A stretch of DNA of 64,000 bases, from NCBI RefSeq assembly GCF_004114535.1, contig NZ_LBJC01000005.1:124001-188000 (forward strand), given 5' to 3'. The translations under genes were made by a program, and so were the position numbers. The stretch is from Bradyrhizobium nanningense (GTDB taxonomy: Bacteria; Pseudomonadota; Alphaproteobacteria; Rhizobiales; Xanthobacteraceae). Shown here in pieces: positions 16,824 through 24,536 of this stretch. Numbering within the stretch: the stretch's first letter is position 1; every line of letters begins with the position of its first letter. The notes beneath the pieces were generated by a model that worked only from the letters and a program-made list of their open reading frames with translations, had not been told where the DNA came from and searched no databases.

Positions 16824-18371
16824 TTAACCCACCTCACGCCATCGTACCGGCAGCACGCCGTCCTGCCTGAAGCCGTCGAGGAAGCGGAAGCGCTCGCCTT
16901 GGGGATTGGGGCGGGCTTCGATCGTCGTGCCGATGATCTGCACGACGTCGCTCTCGTCATAATGCGGCCACGGCGGCAGACCTGGTCCATTCGGATCGCC
17001 ATGTGCCGCGAAATTCACCCAATAGTCCATCATGGTCCGCGCCAGCGCGAGGTCCTCCTCCGCCGGCGGCGTCATGCTGCCGATCACCTGCTGCGGCGTC
17101 AGCGTGCCGAACACAAAGGGGATCTCGGTGACGTGCGAGGCGATCGGCGTGTAGGGCGAGGTGTAGCTGAAGAGATAGCCGTAGACCGGTGCGTGCTGCG
17201 TTCGCCGATGCAGGCGCAGCCACTGCCAGCACTGTTCGCCGATCACAATGTCACCCGTGAGCGCGGCCGCGGAGATCGTTGCCTCAGCGTCGGTCGCGGC
17301 GGGATAGAGCTTGCGGAAATCGACCATGCGCTCCCGGCCGAACATCGCGTCGGCTGCGGCGAGAAAGGCATCCGCCGATGGGTGGGGCAGGGCCTGCGCC
17401 ATGAACGGGAATTCCTCGGCGGCATTCCAGCCCGTCAGCAGCGGGATGCGCATCTGCTCGCCACGCAGGAAGCGCCGCGCGGGCACGTCAGGCACCACGT
17501 GATGATCGATGCTCGGCGAGAACGCGCCGACAACGGGGCTGGTCTTGAAGCTCCACGGCGCGGCGGCGTTCAACCGGTCCGCCGGCAGGTCGCGCAACGC
17601 CGCGATCGACCCATCGCCCTGTTGCCGGGCAAAGGCGACACCCCGCGCGCGGGCTTCGTCAAAACTCTGCAGCGGCCCGTGCCGGCCGTCCCAGAATGCG
17701 CCGCTCTGGCCGATCGCCTTGTGAAACAGCCCGTGCGCGAGAGGCGAAGCCATCAAGATGCCGACAGCCATGGCGCCGGCGGATTCGCCGAACAGGGTGA
17801 TATTGTCTGGATCGCCGCCGAAGTCGGCGATATTGGTCCTCACCCAGCGCAGCGCCGCCAGCTGGTCCTGCAGGCCGTAATTGCCCGAGGGCGCCTCCGC
17901 GTCGAGATCGGGATGTGCCAGAAAGCCGAAGATACCGAGGCGATAGTTGAAGCTGACGACGACGACGCCGTTGGCGGCCAGCGTGCCGCCGTCGGTCGCG
18001 GGGTTGGCGGAGGAGCCGAACTGAAAGCCGCCGCCGTGGATCCACACCATCACGGGGTGCTTCTCGTCCGCATATCGCGCTGCAGTCCAGACATTGAGGT
18101 AGAGGCAATCCTCATGGCGCGGCCCAGGTCGATGGTCGTTCTCCAGCGAGGACAGGCAACCCGCGCCGAAGACAAGCGCATCGCGCACGCCAGCCCAGCG
18201 CGCCGGCGGCTGCGGGGAGTGCCAGCGCAGAGGCCCGAGCGGCGGGGCGGCGTAGGGAATGCCCTTGAAGGCCAGCACGCCGCTTGCGTCCCGTAAGGTG
18301 CCGCGCACGCGACCTGCTTGCGTGCGAACCTCGCGTCCGAGCTCGGCTTTCGAGGTCATCATGCCATGCAT
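16824..18371 (-). CDS. Type B carboxylesterase
   Basis: The 515-residue protein carries the carboxylesterase/lipase signatures: FKGIPYAAPPLGPLRW near the N-terminus, EDCLYLNVW (87-95), the oxyanion HGGGFQFGS (112-120) and the nucleophile elbow FGESAGAMAVG with Ser197. The acidic residue and His lie in the usual order (a Glu/Asp near VTEIPFVFG and AAHGDPNGPGLPPWP). No leader is seen, so it is cytoplasmic. The ATG at 18371 is followed by others at codons 4 and 5 and the exact start is open. It is transcribed divergently from an AraC-type regulator across a 117-base gap, the usual arrangement for a regulator and its target. The natural ester is unknown. Confidence 0.92.
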   Translation of the reverse strand: MHGMMTSKAELGREVRTQAGRVRGTLRDASGVLAFKGIPYAAPPLGPLRWHSPQPPARWAGVRDALVFGAGCLSSLENDHRPGPRHEDCLYLNVWTAARYADEKHPVMVWIHGGGFQFGSSANPATDGGTLAANGVVVVSFNYRLGIFGFLAHPDLDAEAPSGNYGLQDQLAALRWVRTNIADFGGDPDNITLFGESAGAMAVGILMASPLAHGLFHKAIGQSGAFWDGRHGPLQSFDEARARGVAFARQQGDGSIAALRDLPADRLNAAAPWSFKTSPVVGAFSPSIDHHVVPDVPARRFLRGEQMRIPLLTGWNAAEEFPFMAQALPHPSADAFLAAADAMFGRERMVDFRKLYPAATDAEATISAAALTGDIVIGEQCWQWLRLHRRTQHAPVYGYLFSYTSPYTPIASHVTEIPFVFGTLTPQQVIGSMTPPAEEDLALARTMMDYWVNFAAHGDPNGPGLPPWPHYDESDVVQIIGTTIEARPNPQGERFRFLDGFRQDGVLPVRWREVG

Positions 18372-18488
18372 GGCTCTCTCTCCCGTGAGTGCCCAGCCAT
18401 CGGGCGGGCGAGTAGGTCAGCAATCTATGGACTTACCGCCTTGCTGAATTTAGATACTTGGCCAATCAATTTCTAAAAACAGTCAAGC

Positions 18489-19364
18489 ATGCGGCGGCCC
18501 CTTCGCTTTCCCTGGTTGGACCTCGACGTCGACGATCGCTCGGCGCCCGTCATCGTCGTACGCGTCGACGTCAGCGGGACGAAAGAGGAGGTGCCCGATC
18601 ACAGCCACCGCAAGGGGCAATTGGTTTTCGCCCTGGCCGGCGGCGTCACATGTCGCGTGCCCACGGGTCTATGGATGGTGCCGCCGCATTGCGCGGTGTG
18701 GATTCCCGGCGGCATGCAGCACAGCAACCGCGCGACGGCAAATGCCCGGCTGTTCTTCGTCTATATCGAGCCCGACATCGTCGATCTGCCGAACCGGTGC
18801 TGCACGCTCTCGATCTCGCCGCTGCTGCGTGAGTTGATCGTCGAACTGTCGGCTGCGGCCTCTGGCGACGAGGCGAGGGAAAAGCTGCTGGCACAGGTGC
18901 TCCTGCGTGAGCTTCCGCGCATGCCGGTTCAAGAGCTGCATCTGCCGCTGTCGTCGGAGCCGCGCTTGAAGCGGATCGCGGCGGTCCTGGCGAAGGACCC
19001 GTCCGATCGCAGCACGCTCGCCGAATGGGCCGGCCGGGTCGCGCTCAGCGAGAGCAGCCTCGCACGCCTCGTCGTCAGGGAGACCGGCCTCAGCTTTGGA
19101 CGCTGGCGCCAGCAATTGCACCTGATCGTCGCCTTGCGGGAGCTCACCTCGGGCGCCAGCGTGCAGCAGGTCTCGGCCGATCTCGGCTATGATTCCGTCG
19201 CGGCCTTCATCACCATGTTCAAGAAGGCGCTCGGCAAGCCGCCGGCGAGATATCTCGCCCATGTGCTGCAGGACTCCGGGGAAGGCAGCCATGGTCCGGT
19301 TCGCCCGCGGTCGGCCCAGAACGCGAGGCCGCCACGGCGGCGCCTGCCGAAATATAAGAATTGA
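18489..19364 (+). CDS. AraC-family regulator with N-terminal cupin
   Basis: The 291-residue protein starts with an AraC-binding cupin. DHSHRKGQLVFALAGGVTCR and GLWMVPPHCAVWIPGGMQHS contain the HxHxxGQ and PPxxAxWIP features typical of the AraC group that senses small effectors. The C-terminal DNA-binding part (about 170-270) has two helix-turn-helix units: TLAEWAGRVALSESSLARLV and VQQVSADLGYDSVAAFITMF followed by GKPPARYL. It is divergent from the carboxylesterase, the most likely target. The last codons overlap an AT-rich inverted repeat that appears to be an operator for the next genes. The effector is unknown. Confidence 0.9.
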   Translation: MRRPLRFPWLDLDVDDRSAPVIVVRVDVSGTKEEVPDHSHRKGQLVFALAGGVTCRVPTGLWMVPPHCAVWIPGGMQHSNRATANARLFFVYIEPDIVDLPNRCCTLSISPLLRELIVELSAAASGDEAREKLLAQVLLRELPRMPVQELHLPLSSEPRLKRIAAVLAKDPSDRSTLAEWAGRVALSESSLARLVVRETGLSFGRWRQQLHLIVALRELTSGASVQQVSADLGYDSVAAFITMFKKALGKPPARYLAHVLQDSGEGSHGPVRPRSAQNARPPRRRLPKYKN

Positions 19365-19372
19365 CTTATATT
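19351..19372. promoter_or_regulatory. Candidate operator for the SRPBCC-ArsR operon
   Basis: AATATAAG (19351-19358) and CTTATATT (19365-19372) are perfect 8-bp complements with a 6-base spacer. The element spans the end of the AraC gene and lies about 45 bases upstream of the SRPBCC start, in an AT-rich patch within GC-rich surroundings. ArsR repressors bind imperfect palindromes of this size and the second gene of the operon is an ArsR protein, so autoregulation is a reasonable inference. Confidence 0.5.
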
Positions 19373-19417
19373 AGTTTGGATTGATATTAAGACCTCGCAA
19401 CAACGAGGAGGAGCGCA

Positions 19418-20080
19418 ATGCAGATCGACGTCGCCAGGGTGTTGGGGCTTGTCACGCGTTCGGTGACGAGCCTTGAGAAAGACGGAAGACCCGCCAGCAC
19501 GGTGACCCTGACGCGGCTCTACGACACCAGCGTCGACGATCTCTGGGACGCCGTGACCAGCAGGGAGCGCATTCCGCGCTGGTTCTTGCCGGTCGAGGGT
19601 GACCTTGAACTCGGTGGACGGTACCAGCTCAAGGGCAATGCGGGCGGCACCATCACGGCATGTACGCCGCCGACCCATTTTGCGGCAACGTGGGAGTTTG
19701 CAGGGGCGGTGAGCTGGATCGACGTCAAGCTGGCAGCCGAACGAAGTCAGTCGCGTTTGACGCTTGAGCACACTGCGATCATCGAGGATCATTGGAATCA
19801 GTTCGGCCCGGGTGCGGTGGGCATCGGTTGGGACCTCGCGCTTGCGGGACTCGAGCGATATGTTGCGACCGGCGCATCGGTCGACCACGAGACGGCCGAA
19901 GCCTGGATGGGCTCGCTGGAGGGCAAGGAATTCATGACGACCAGCGGCGAGTTTTGGCGCGCGGCGCATGTCGCAAGCGGGGTCGACCCTGCCGAGGCGA
20001 AGCAGCGCTCGGACCGCACCATCGCGTTCTATCGCGGCGAGATGCCGTCCGACATCGCTCATCCCGGCACAGGAAGCTGA
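19418..20080 (+). CDS. SRPBCC (AHSA1-like) domain protein
   Basis: The 220-residue protein contains an AHSA1/START-like domain: VTLTRLYDTSVDDLWDAVTS followed by RIPRWFLPVEGDLELGGRY is the characteristic opening helix, and FAATWEFAGAVSWIDVKLA and RLTLEHTAII are the sheet strands. The domain forms a deep hydrophobic cavity in the family and usually binds a small molecule. The start has GAGGAG upstream. The stop overlaps the start of an ArsR regulator in TGATG, and such SRPBCC/ArsR pairs are frequent in Rhizobiales and Actinobacteria. The ligand is unknown. A C-terminal extension (SGEFWRAAHVASGVDPAEAK) is common among the paired proteins. Confidence 0.85.
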   Translation: MQIDVARVLGLVTRSVTSLEKDGRPASTVTLTRLYDTSVDDLWDAVTSRERIPRWFLPVEGDLELGGRYQLKGNAGGTITACTPPTHFAATWEFAGAVSWIDVKLAAERSQSRLTLEHTAIIEDHWNQFGPGAVGIGWDLALAGLERYVATGASVDHETAEAWMGSLEGKEFMTTSGEFWRAAHVASGVDPAEAKQRSDRTIAFYRGEMPSDIAHPGTGS

Positions 20081-20442
20081 TGCACGTCTTCGAGGTCCTC
20101 GCTGATCCTGTTCGCCGCCGCATCCTCGAACAGCTGGCGCACGGCGAAATGGCGTCCGGTGAGGTCGTCGAATTGATCGGCGCCGAGTTCGGAATCACCC
20201 AGGCCGCCGTCTCGCAGCACCTCAAGGTGCTGCGAGAGAGCGGCTTTGCGACGGTTCGGGCGGAGGCGCAAAGACGGCTCTATTCAGTCGACGTCGCCGG
20301 GCTTCGCGCGGTGGATGCCTGGATCGGTCAGTTCCGCAATTTCTGGGAGCCGAAACTGGACGCGCTGGCGACCGAAATCGCGCGCGGCAAACGGGAACGT
20401 CGCAACGCGCCGATGACCAAACGGAGCGGGAAGAGGGCGTGA
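20080..20442 (+). CDS. ArsR-family transcriptional repressor
   Basis: The ATG at 20080 shares its A with the preceding stop, and the frame gives 120 residues. The winged helix is clear: VFEVLADPVRRRILEQLAHG is the first helix pair, VVELIGAEFGITQAAVSQHL the recognition helix, and RESGFATVRAEAQRRLYSV the wing. No CxC metal-binding motif is seen in helix 3, so it belongs to the non-metal ArsR group that pairs with SRPBCC proteins. The tail is basic. A regulatory role on its own operon through the inverted repeat upstream is likely. Confidence 0.9.
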   Translation: MHVFEVLADPVRRRILEQLAHGEMASGEVVELIGAEFGITQAAVSQHLKVLRESGFATVRAEAQRRLYSVDVAGLRAVDAWIGQFRNFWEPKLDALATEIARGKRERRNAPMTKRSGKRA

Positions 20443-20531
20443 ACACATTGACCGGGGGCATCACGGGCCACTCCGTATCGCGCCTTGTCGATAGAGGGCG
20501 GATTACGCTTCGCTGATCCGCCTGACGGAAC

Positions 20532-20865
20532 CTATCGCGATCCCGAATGCCATTCCGGAAGCTTTGGGACCTCGGGATCAAGGCGATCCCAGGCATATCC
20601 GCGCGAGCAGTACAGCACGACGGACGGCTTGAATGTGCTGGCATCGTCCAGAGTGCCGACATAGATGCCGATGTAGTCCGGCTTTTCCTCCGGCTTGTTG
20701 TAGATGGGCGAGCCGCAATTCGGACAAAAGCCTTTTCGCTTGATGGCGCCGCTGTCGGCGGAGCGCGCGATCTCGCGCACCTCGCCGGTCACGGAGACCG
20801 CGCTGCGCGCGAACACGAAGACGGAGCTGTGGCCGCTTCCGGTGTCGCGCTGGCAATCTGTGGAC
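20532..20865 (-). pseudogene. GFA-family (glutathione-dependent formaldehyde-activating-like) remnant, 5' truncated
   Basis: The translation in this frame gives DCQRDTGSGHSSVFVFARSA followed by GFCPNCGSPIYNKPEEKPDY and ends at 20532. These are the central and C-terminal parts of a GFA zinc protein, with the CPNCGSP zinc knuckle. The family normally begins about 30 residues earlier with a CHCG motif, but upstream the frame runs directly into the 3' end of the deformylase-like gene, where no such motif exists, and a Ser stands where the first Cys of CTDC is expected. The GTG at 20816 is the first plausible start but would begin inside the domain. It is therefore probably a 5'-deleted remnant. 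Confidence 0.6.
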
Positions 20866-20871
20866 CGCAGG

Positions 20872-21369
20872 TCACCCCCGCGCCATCTTCTCGTACTTCT
20901 TCACCAGCCGCTCCCGCTTCAGCCGCGACAATCGCTGGATCCAGAAGATGCCGTCGAGCTGGTCGATCTCGTGCTGGTGACATACGGCGCATAAGCCCTC
21001 CGATTCCTCGCTCTGCATGTTGCCGTCGAGATCGGAGTAGCTGATCCGCACGCGCGCGTGCCGCTGGACCTGGTCGTTGACTCCTGGCATCGAGACGCTG
21101 CCTTCACGGTGCAGGATCATCTCGGGTGAGGCCCATTCAATCACCGGATTGACGTAGGTGAGGGGGCCGTCCTTGGCGTCGAGCTCGAGCACGACGACGC
21201 GCAAGGGCACGCCGATATGCGGCGCGGTAATGCCGATCCCCGGCGCGGCCCGCATCGTCTCCAGCAAATCCGCCGCGAGCTCGCGCAAGCCGTGGTCGAA
21301 CGCGGTGACGGGGTGGGCAGGGCTCGCGAGGCGGCGGTCGGGATAGCGCAGGATAGGGCGGATGGCCAT
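20872..21369 (-). CDS. Peptide deformylase-like protein with lost metal ligands
   Basis: The 165-residue protein follows the deformylase plan from AIRPILRYPDRRLASPAHPV through to the C-terminal helix. The three catalytic motifs are altered: GIGITAPHIG (44-53) where GxGxAAxQxG is expected, EGSVSMPG with Ser91 instead of the metal-binding Cys, and CHQHEIDQLDG with Gln137 replacing the second His of HEIDH. Two of the three metal ligands are therefore missing and the Gln of motif 1 is His. The family is known in Rhizobiales as deformylase-like, and deformylation is doubtful. The housekeeping def gene is not in the window. The stop lies close to the GFA remnant, and the gap upstream is filled with repeats. 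Confidence 0.85.
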   Translation of the reverse strand: MAIRPILRYPDRRLASPAHPVTAFDHGLRELAADLLETMRAAPGIGITAPHIGVPLRVVVLELDAKDGPLTYVNPVIEWASPEMILHREGSVSMPGVNDQVQRHARVRISYSDLDGNMQSEESEGLCAVCHQHEIDQLDGIFWIQRLSRLKRERLVKKYEKMARG

Positions 21370-21485
21370 ATGGCTCCCCTAGGGCGTGATGAGATCAGGT
21401 TTGACTACAAGCCAAGTGCACTCCCTCTCCCGCTTGCGGGAGAGGGCAATCGCATATGACTTCAGAGCGGCAATTGAGCAAGCGC

Positions 21486-21531
21486 GTCGTCCTTCGAGAC
21501 GACCGCTTCGCGGTCTCCTCAGGATGAGGCT
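21486..21531. repeat. CATCCTGAGG repeat family, copy 1
   Basis: GTCCTTCGAG opens the element and CTCAGGATGAGG closes it, with a GC-rich inner hairpin (GACCGCTTCGCGGTC). The pattern recurs at 21574-21619, 30101-30250 and 49538-49582 in this window. Confidence 0.8.
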
Positions 21532-21573
21532 CAGCAGCATTGGTGCTCGCTGAAACTGGCGCCGCGCGCCCGG

Positions 21574-21619
21574 TCCTCATCCTGAGGGCCCGCCAACGGC
21601 GGGCGTCTCGAAGGATGGC
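21574..21619. repeat. CATCCTGAGG repeat family, copy 2 (inverted)
   Basis: CCTCATCCTGAGG is followed by a GC-rich hairpin (GCCCGCCAACGGCGGGC) and TCTCGAAGGATGG. The orientation is opposite to copy 1, so the two could together form a long stem. Confidence 0.8.
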
Positions 21620-21754
21620 CACGGGCGAGATCGCTCCCTAAAGCCATTCCCCTAGCACTCACCGATCATTGAATCACATCCTTCCTGCGGCTTCCCTGTC
21701 ATTTCAGGCCGCGATGGTTGCGGTTCCTGTTTGCAAGCTGGACAGGGTGGCTAC

Positions 21755-22547
21755 ACTCATCCGGTCCTGGGCGCTATGCTGAAAGCTCAAAGCCTGTCGT
21801 GGAATGCTGCGGTGCTCTCGGACGTTCTCAAGCGCAAATCGATCTACACTTACTTCAGCCGATCGGCGATGGAGAAGGCGGTCTCCTATCAGGCATAGGC
21901 CCGCGTCTCGAATCTGAAGGTCAGCGATGACCTGAAGCAAGTCACCGCGGAGGTGCGCGGCGTCGAAAGGGTTCGAGATTCTGTTCGACGACGATTTTCC
22001 GTTCCGGCTCGCGGACTCCTCGGGCGATTTCGACGCGGCGCTGGAATCGAGCGGTATCGACTGGTTCGAGCTCGCGCTCGGCATCGACATCGACGGCGAG
22101 CGCCACGACCTTGCCCCGCACGTCGCCGCGCTGGTCTCGGCGCCCGGCTTCACGACGCCGACGGCCTGCGTTACAGCCTGCTGACCGGCGACACCAAGGA
22201 TCGCAAAGCGGCGATCGAGGCTTTCCAGAACGGAGCGGCGGAGGTGTTCCTCGTCAGCCTGAAGGCGGGTGGGGTGGGCCTCAATCTCCACCGCCGCCGA
22301 CACCGTGATCATCTTCGATCCCTGGTGGAATCCCGCCGTTGAGGAACAGGCGATCGATCGTGCCTACCGGATCGGGCAGGACAAAGCGGTGTTCGTTTAC
22401 AGACTGGTCGCTGCCGGCACGATCGAGGAGAAGATGGACGAGCTCAAGGCCCGAAAGCGGGCCCTGGCCGACAGCCTGTTCGAGCGAGATGGACAGATCG
22501 CTTCGGCGCTCACTGAGAACGATGTGAAAGCTCTGTTCGAAGTTTGA
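21755..22547 (+). pseudogene. SNF2-type helicase remnant with stop, frameshifts and deletions
   Basis: Homology to a SNF2/DEAD-like helicase is spread over three frames. An N-terminal SWIM-like piece (SDVLKRKSIYTYFSRSAMEK) meets an in-frame TAG at 21896-21898 and resumes with [21 protein letters not shown] second piece reads [20 protein letters not shown] in another frame. The helicase C-domain then appears as [20 protein letters not shown] and [13 protein letters not shown], shifts frame at about 22285, and continues with [36 protein letters not shown] and a normal C-terminus ending at 22547. The Walker A and DEAD motifs of the first helicase lobe are absent, so a large internal deletion is implied. 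It cannot encode an active enzyme. Confidence 0.75.
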
Positions 22548-22851
22548 CCGAACCCGATGGCCGTCGTGCGCACGAGGCCGTGAACCATGGCCTCTTGCGC
22601 GCGATACCGGCGGGATGATGCCGCGACGCCGGGGTTTTGCCCGACGAGTCAAATCGCGGCCGGCCGTCGCAAGCCGCCGATGGCTCATCTTGCCTGCTCG
22701 CTAAGTCCTTGATCTCGCAGAGGCCGGCTACTGTGCATGGGGTTGTTTTCGCGTTTTGTGTCGGCAGGTCCGCAAAAACTTGCTCGATCCTGTCGGCTGG
22801 CGTGGTTCCCATTCGTCTTCCACTCAGACAAGATCATCTCGGGAGACCAAT
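22548..22851. other. Intergenic region upstream of an MFS gene, no gene seen
   Basis: These 304 bases follow the helicase remnant and hold the promoter of the MFS transporter. No repeat, hairpin with T-run or coding pattern stands out. Confidence 0.5.
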
Positions 22852-24072
22852 ATGACCCAATCCCCCTATCGCTGGGTGATGGTCGCCGCCGGCGGCCTGC
22901 TCGGCTGCGTCGCGATCGGTGGCATGTTTTCGCTGCCGGTGTTCCTGCAGCCGATCGTCAAGGACACCGGCTGGTCGGTGACCGGCATTTCCAGCGCGAT
23001 GACGATCGGCTTTCTGGCGATGGCATTCACCAGCATGGCCTGGGGCACACTGACCGACAGGTTCGGGCCACGGCCGGTGGTGCTGACGGGATCGACCGTG
23101 CTGGCGCTCAGCCTGTTCGCCGCGAGCCATGCGGCCTCGCTGCTTGCGTTCCAGTTCGTGTTCGGCCTTCTGGTCGGCGCGTCCTGCGCCGCGATCTTCG
23201 CGCCGATGATGGCGACCGTCACCGGCTGGTTCGAGACCCATCGCAGCCTCGCCGTGTCGCTGGTGTCGGCCGGCATGGGCATCGCGCCGATGACGATGGC
23301 GCCGTTCGCGGCTTGGCTGGTCTCCGGCCACGACTGGCGCACCTCGATGCAGATCGTGGCGCTGGTGGTCGGCGCCATCATGATCCCGGTCTCGTTGCTG
23401 GTGCGCCGTCCGCCCGCGCTCGCGCAGGCCGAGGCCGCCCCAAAGGGCGAGGGCGCCGCGCAGAGCGAGATGTCGATGAGCGAGGCGCTGCGCTCGCCGC
23501 AATTCCTGGTCCTGCTCGCGACCAATTTCTTCTGCTGCGCCACCCATTCCGGCCCGATCATCCATACCGTCAGCTATGCCGTGAGCTGCGGCATCCCGCT
23601 GATCGCGGCGGTGACGATCTACAGCATCGAGGGGTTTGCGGGCCTCGGCGGCCGCATCGCCTTCGGCCTGATGGGCGATAAGTTCGGCGCCAAGCGGGTG
23701 CTGGTTTCGGGCCTGTTGTTGCAGGCGTTCGGCGCGCTGGCTTACGTCTTTGCCCATCAGCTTGCGACCTTCTATGCGGTCGGCGCCGTCTTCGGCTTCA
23801 TCTATGCCGGCACCATGCCGCTCTACGCGGTGATCATCCGCGAGAACTTCCCGCTCAAGATGATGGGCACGGTGATCGGCGGCACGGCGATGGCCGGCAG
23901 CCTCGGCATGGCCACCGGCCCGCTCGCCGGCGGCCTGATCTACGACGCCTTCTCCAGCTACGCTTGGCTTTACATCGCCTCCTGGGCGATGGGCTTGGGC
24001 GCCTTCCTGATGGCGATGACGTTCCGCCCCTTCGCAAAGCCGCAAGGCGAGGCGGCACCGGTGCCGGCGTAA
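22852..24072 (+). CDS. MFS transporter (oxalate/formate antiporter-like)
   Basis: The 406-residue protein has 12 hydrophobic segments in two halves. The A-motif region reads WGTLTDRFGPRPVVLTGS after helix 2, and its counterpart in the second half is IAFGLMGDKFGAKRVLVSGL. A central cytoplasmic loop of about 30 residues (LAQAEAAPKGEGAAQSEMS) separates the halves. The N-terminal pattern (PYRWVMVAAGGLLGCVAIGG and FSLPVFLQPIVKDTGWSVTG) is that of the monocarboxylate/oxalate:formate type family. The ATG at 22852 has GGGAGA upstream. The substrate cannot be assigned. A perfect hairpin after the stop separates it from the convergent SnoaL-like gene. Confidence 0.88.
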   Translation: MTQSPYRWVMVAAGGLLGCVAIGGMFSLPVFLQPIVKDTGWSVTGISSAMTIGFLAMAFTSMAWGTLTDRFGPRPVVLTGSTVLALSLFAASHAASLLAFQFVFGLLVGASCAAIFAPMMATVTGWFETHRSLAVSLVSAGMGIAPMTMAPFAAWLVSGHDWRTSMQIVALVVGAIMIPVSLLVRRPPALAQAEAAPKGEGAAQSEMSMSEALRSPQFLVLLATNFFCCATHSGPIIHTVSYAVSCGIPLIAAVTIYSIEGFAGLGGRIAFGLMGDKFGAKRVLVSGLLLQAFGALAYVFAHQLATFYAVGAVFGFIYAGTMPLYAVIIRENFPLKMMGTVIGGTAMAGSLGMATGPLAGGLIYDAFSSYAWLYIASWAMGLGAFLMAMTFRPFAKPQGEAAPVPA

Positions 24073-24078
24073 GTTCGA

Positions 24079-24112
24079 GATCGAGGCGCAGCGTCAGAGC
24101 TGCGCCTCGATC
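24079..24112. terminator. Bidirectional terminator hairpin between convergent genes
   Basis: GATCGAGGCGCAGC (24079-24092) and GCTGCGCCTCGATC (24099-24112) are perfect 14-bp complements with a 6-base loop. It starts six bases after the MFS stop and overlaps the last codons of the reverse-strand gene. CCGTCTTG follows on the plus side. Confidence 0.75.
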
Positions 24113-24480
24113 GCCGTCTTGTCGATCAGCGACCAGACCTGCCGGATCCTTCCATTGTGGAACGCATAGAAGACGTGCTCGCAAAAGGACACGCGCCTGC
24201 CGTTCACGTCGAGGCCCAGGAATTTTCCGGCCGGCGTGCAGTCGAATGTCAGCCGGCAGGCGATGGTGGGCGGATCTAAGATCAGCAGCGCGATGTTGAA
24301 GCGTAGATCCGGAATCTCGCGGAAATCCTGCTCCAGCATCGCGCGATATCCGGACAGGCCGAGCGGCCGGCCGTTGTGAACGACATCGTCATGCACGAAC
24401 CGGCCGAGGGCCGGCCAGTCCTGCCGGTTCAGGCAGGCGATGTAGCTGCGATAGGTCTCGTCGAGATCGGCGGCGTTCAT
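24094..24480 (-). CDS. SnoaL-like / ester cyclase family protein
   Basis: The gene encodes 128 residues from the ATG at 24480. The sequence follows the NTF2-like SnoaL pattern: YRSYIACLNRQDWPALGRFV with HDDVVHNG, then GLSGYRAMLEQDFREIPDLR and ACRLTFDCTPAGKFLGLDVNG and FCEHVFYAFHNGRIRQVWSLI. Residues His30, Asp31 and the conserved F-N-G-RI stretch line the cavity in this family. Members cyclise or bind small hydrophobic molecules, and many are of unknown function. There is no leader. It is downstream of, and on the same strand as, the MarR-GNAT gene, 56 bases away, so the two may be cotranscribed. Confidence 0.85.
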   Translation of the reverse strand: MNAADLDETYRSYIACLNRQDWPALGRFVHDDVVHNGRPLGLSGYRAMLEQDFREIPDLRFNIALLILDPPTIACRLTFDCTPAGKFLGLDVNGRRVSFCEHVFYAFHNGRIRQVWSLIDKTAIEAQL

Positions 24481-24536
24481 GGTGAAGCTCCCATGCCGCA
24501 AGGACAACGCAGCAGAGGCGAATTCGCCTCGCGGCG

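Larger units (their letters stand above)
21370..21754. other. Intergenic region with paired repeats
   Basis: The 385 bases contain no supported gene. Two copies of the CATCCTGAGG/CTCGAAGGATG repeat lie in opposite orientation (see the repeat entries). The remainder shows nothing recognisable and leads into the decayed helicase gene. Confidence 0.6.

Noticed and set aside
22834..24045. Long minus-strand frame opposite the MFS gene
   Set aside because: Translation is almost wholly Arg, Gly, His and Ala with no motif; the plus strand encodes a clear transporter.
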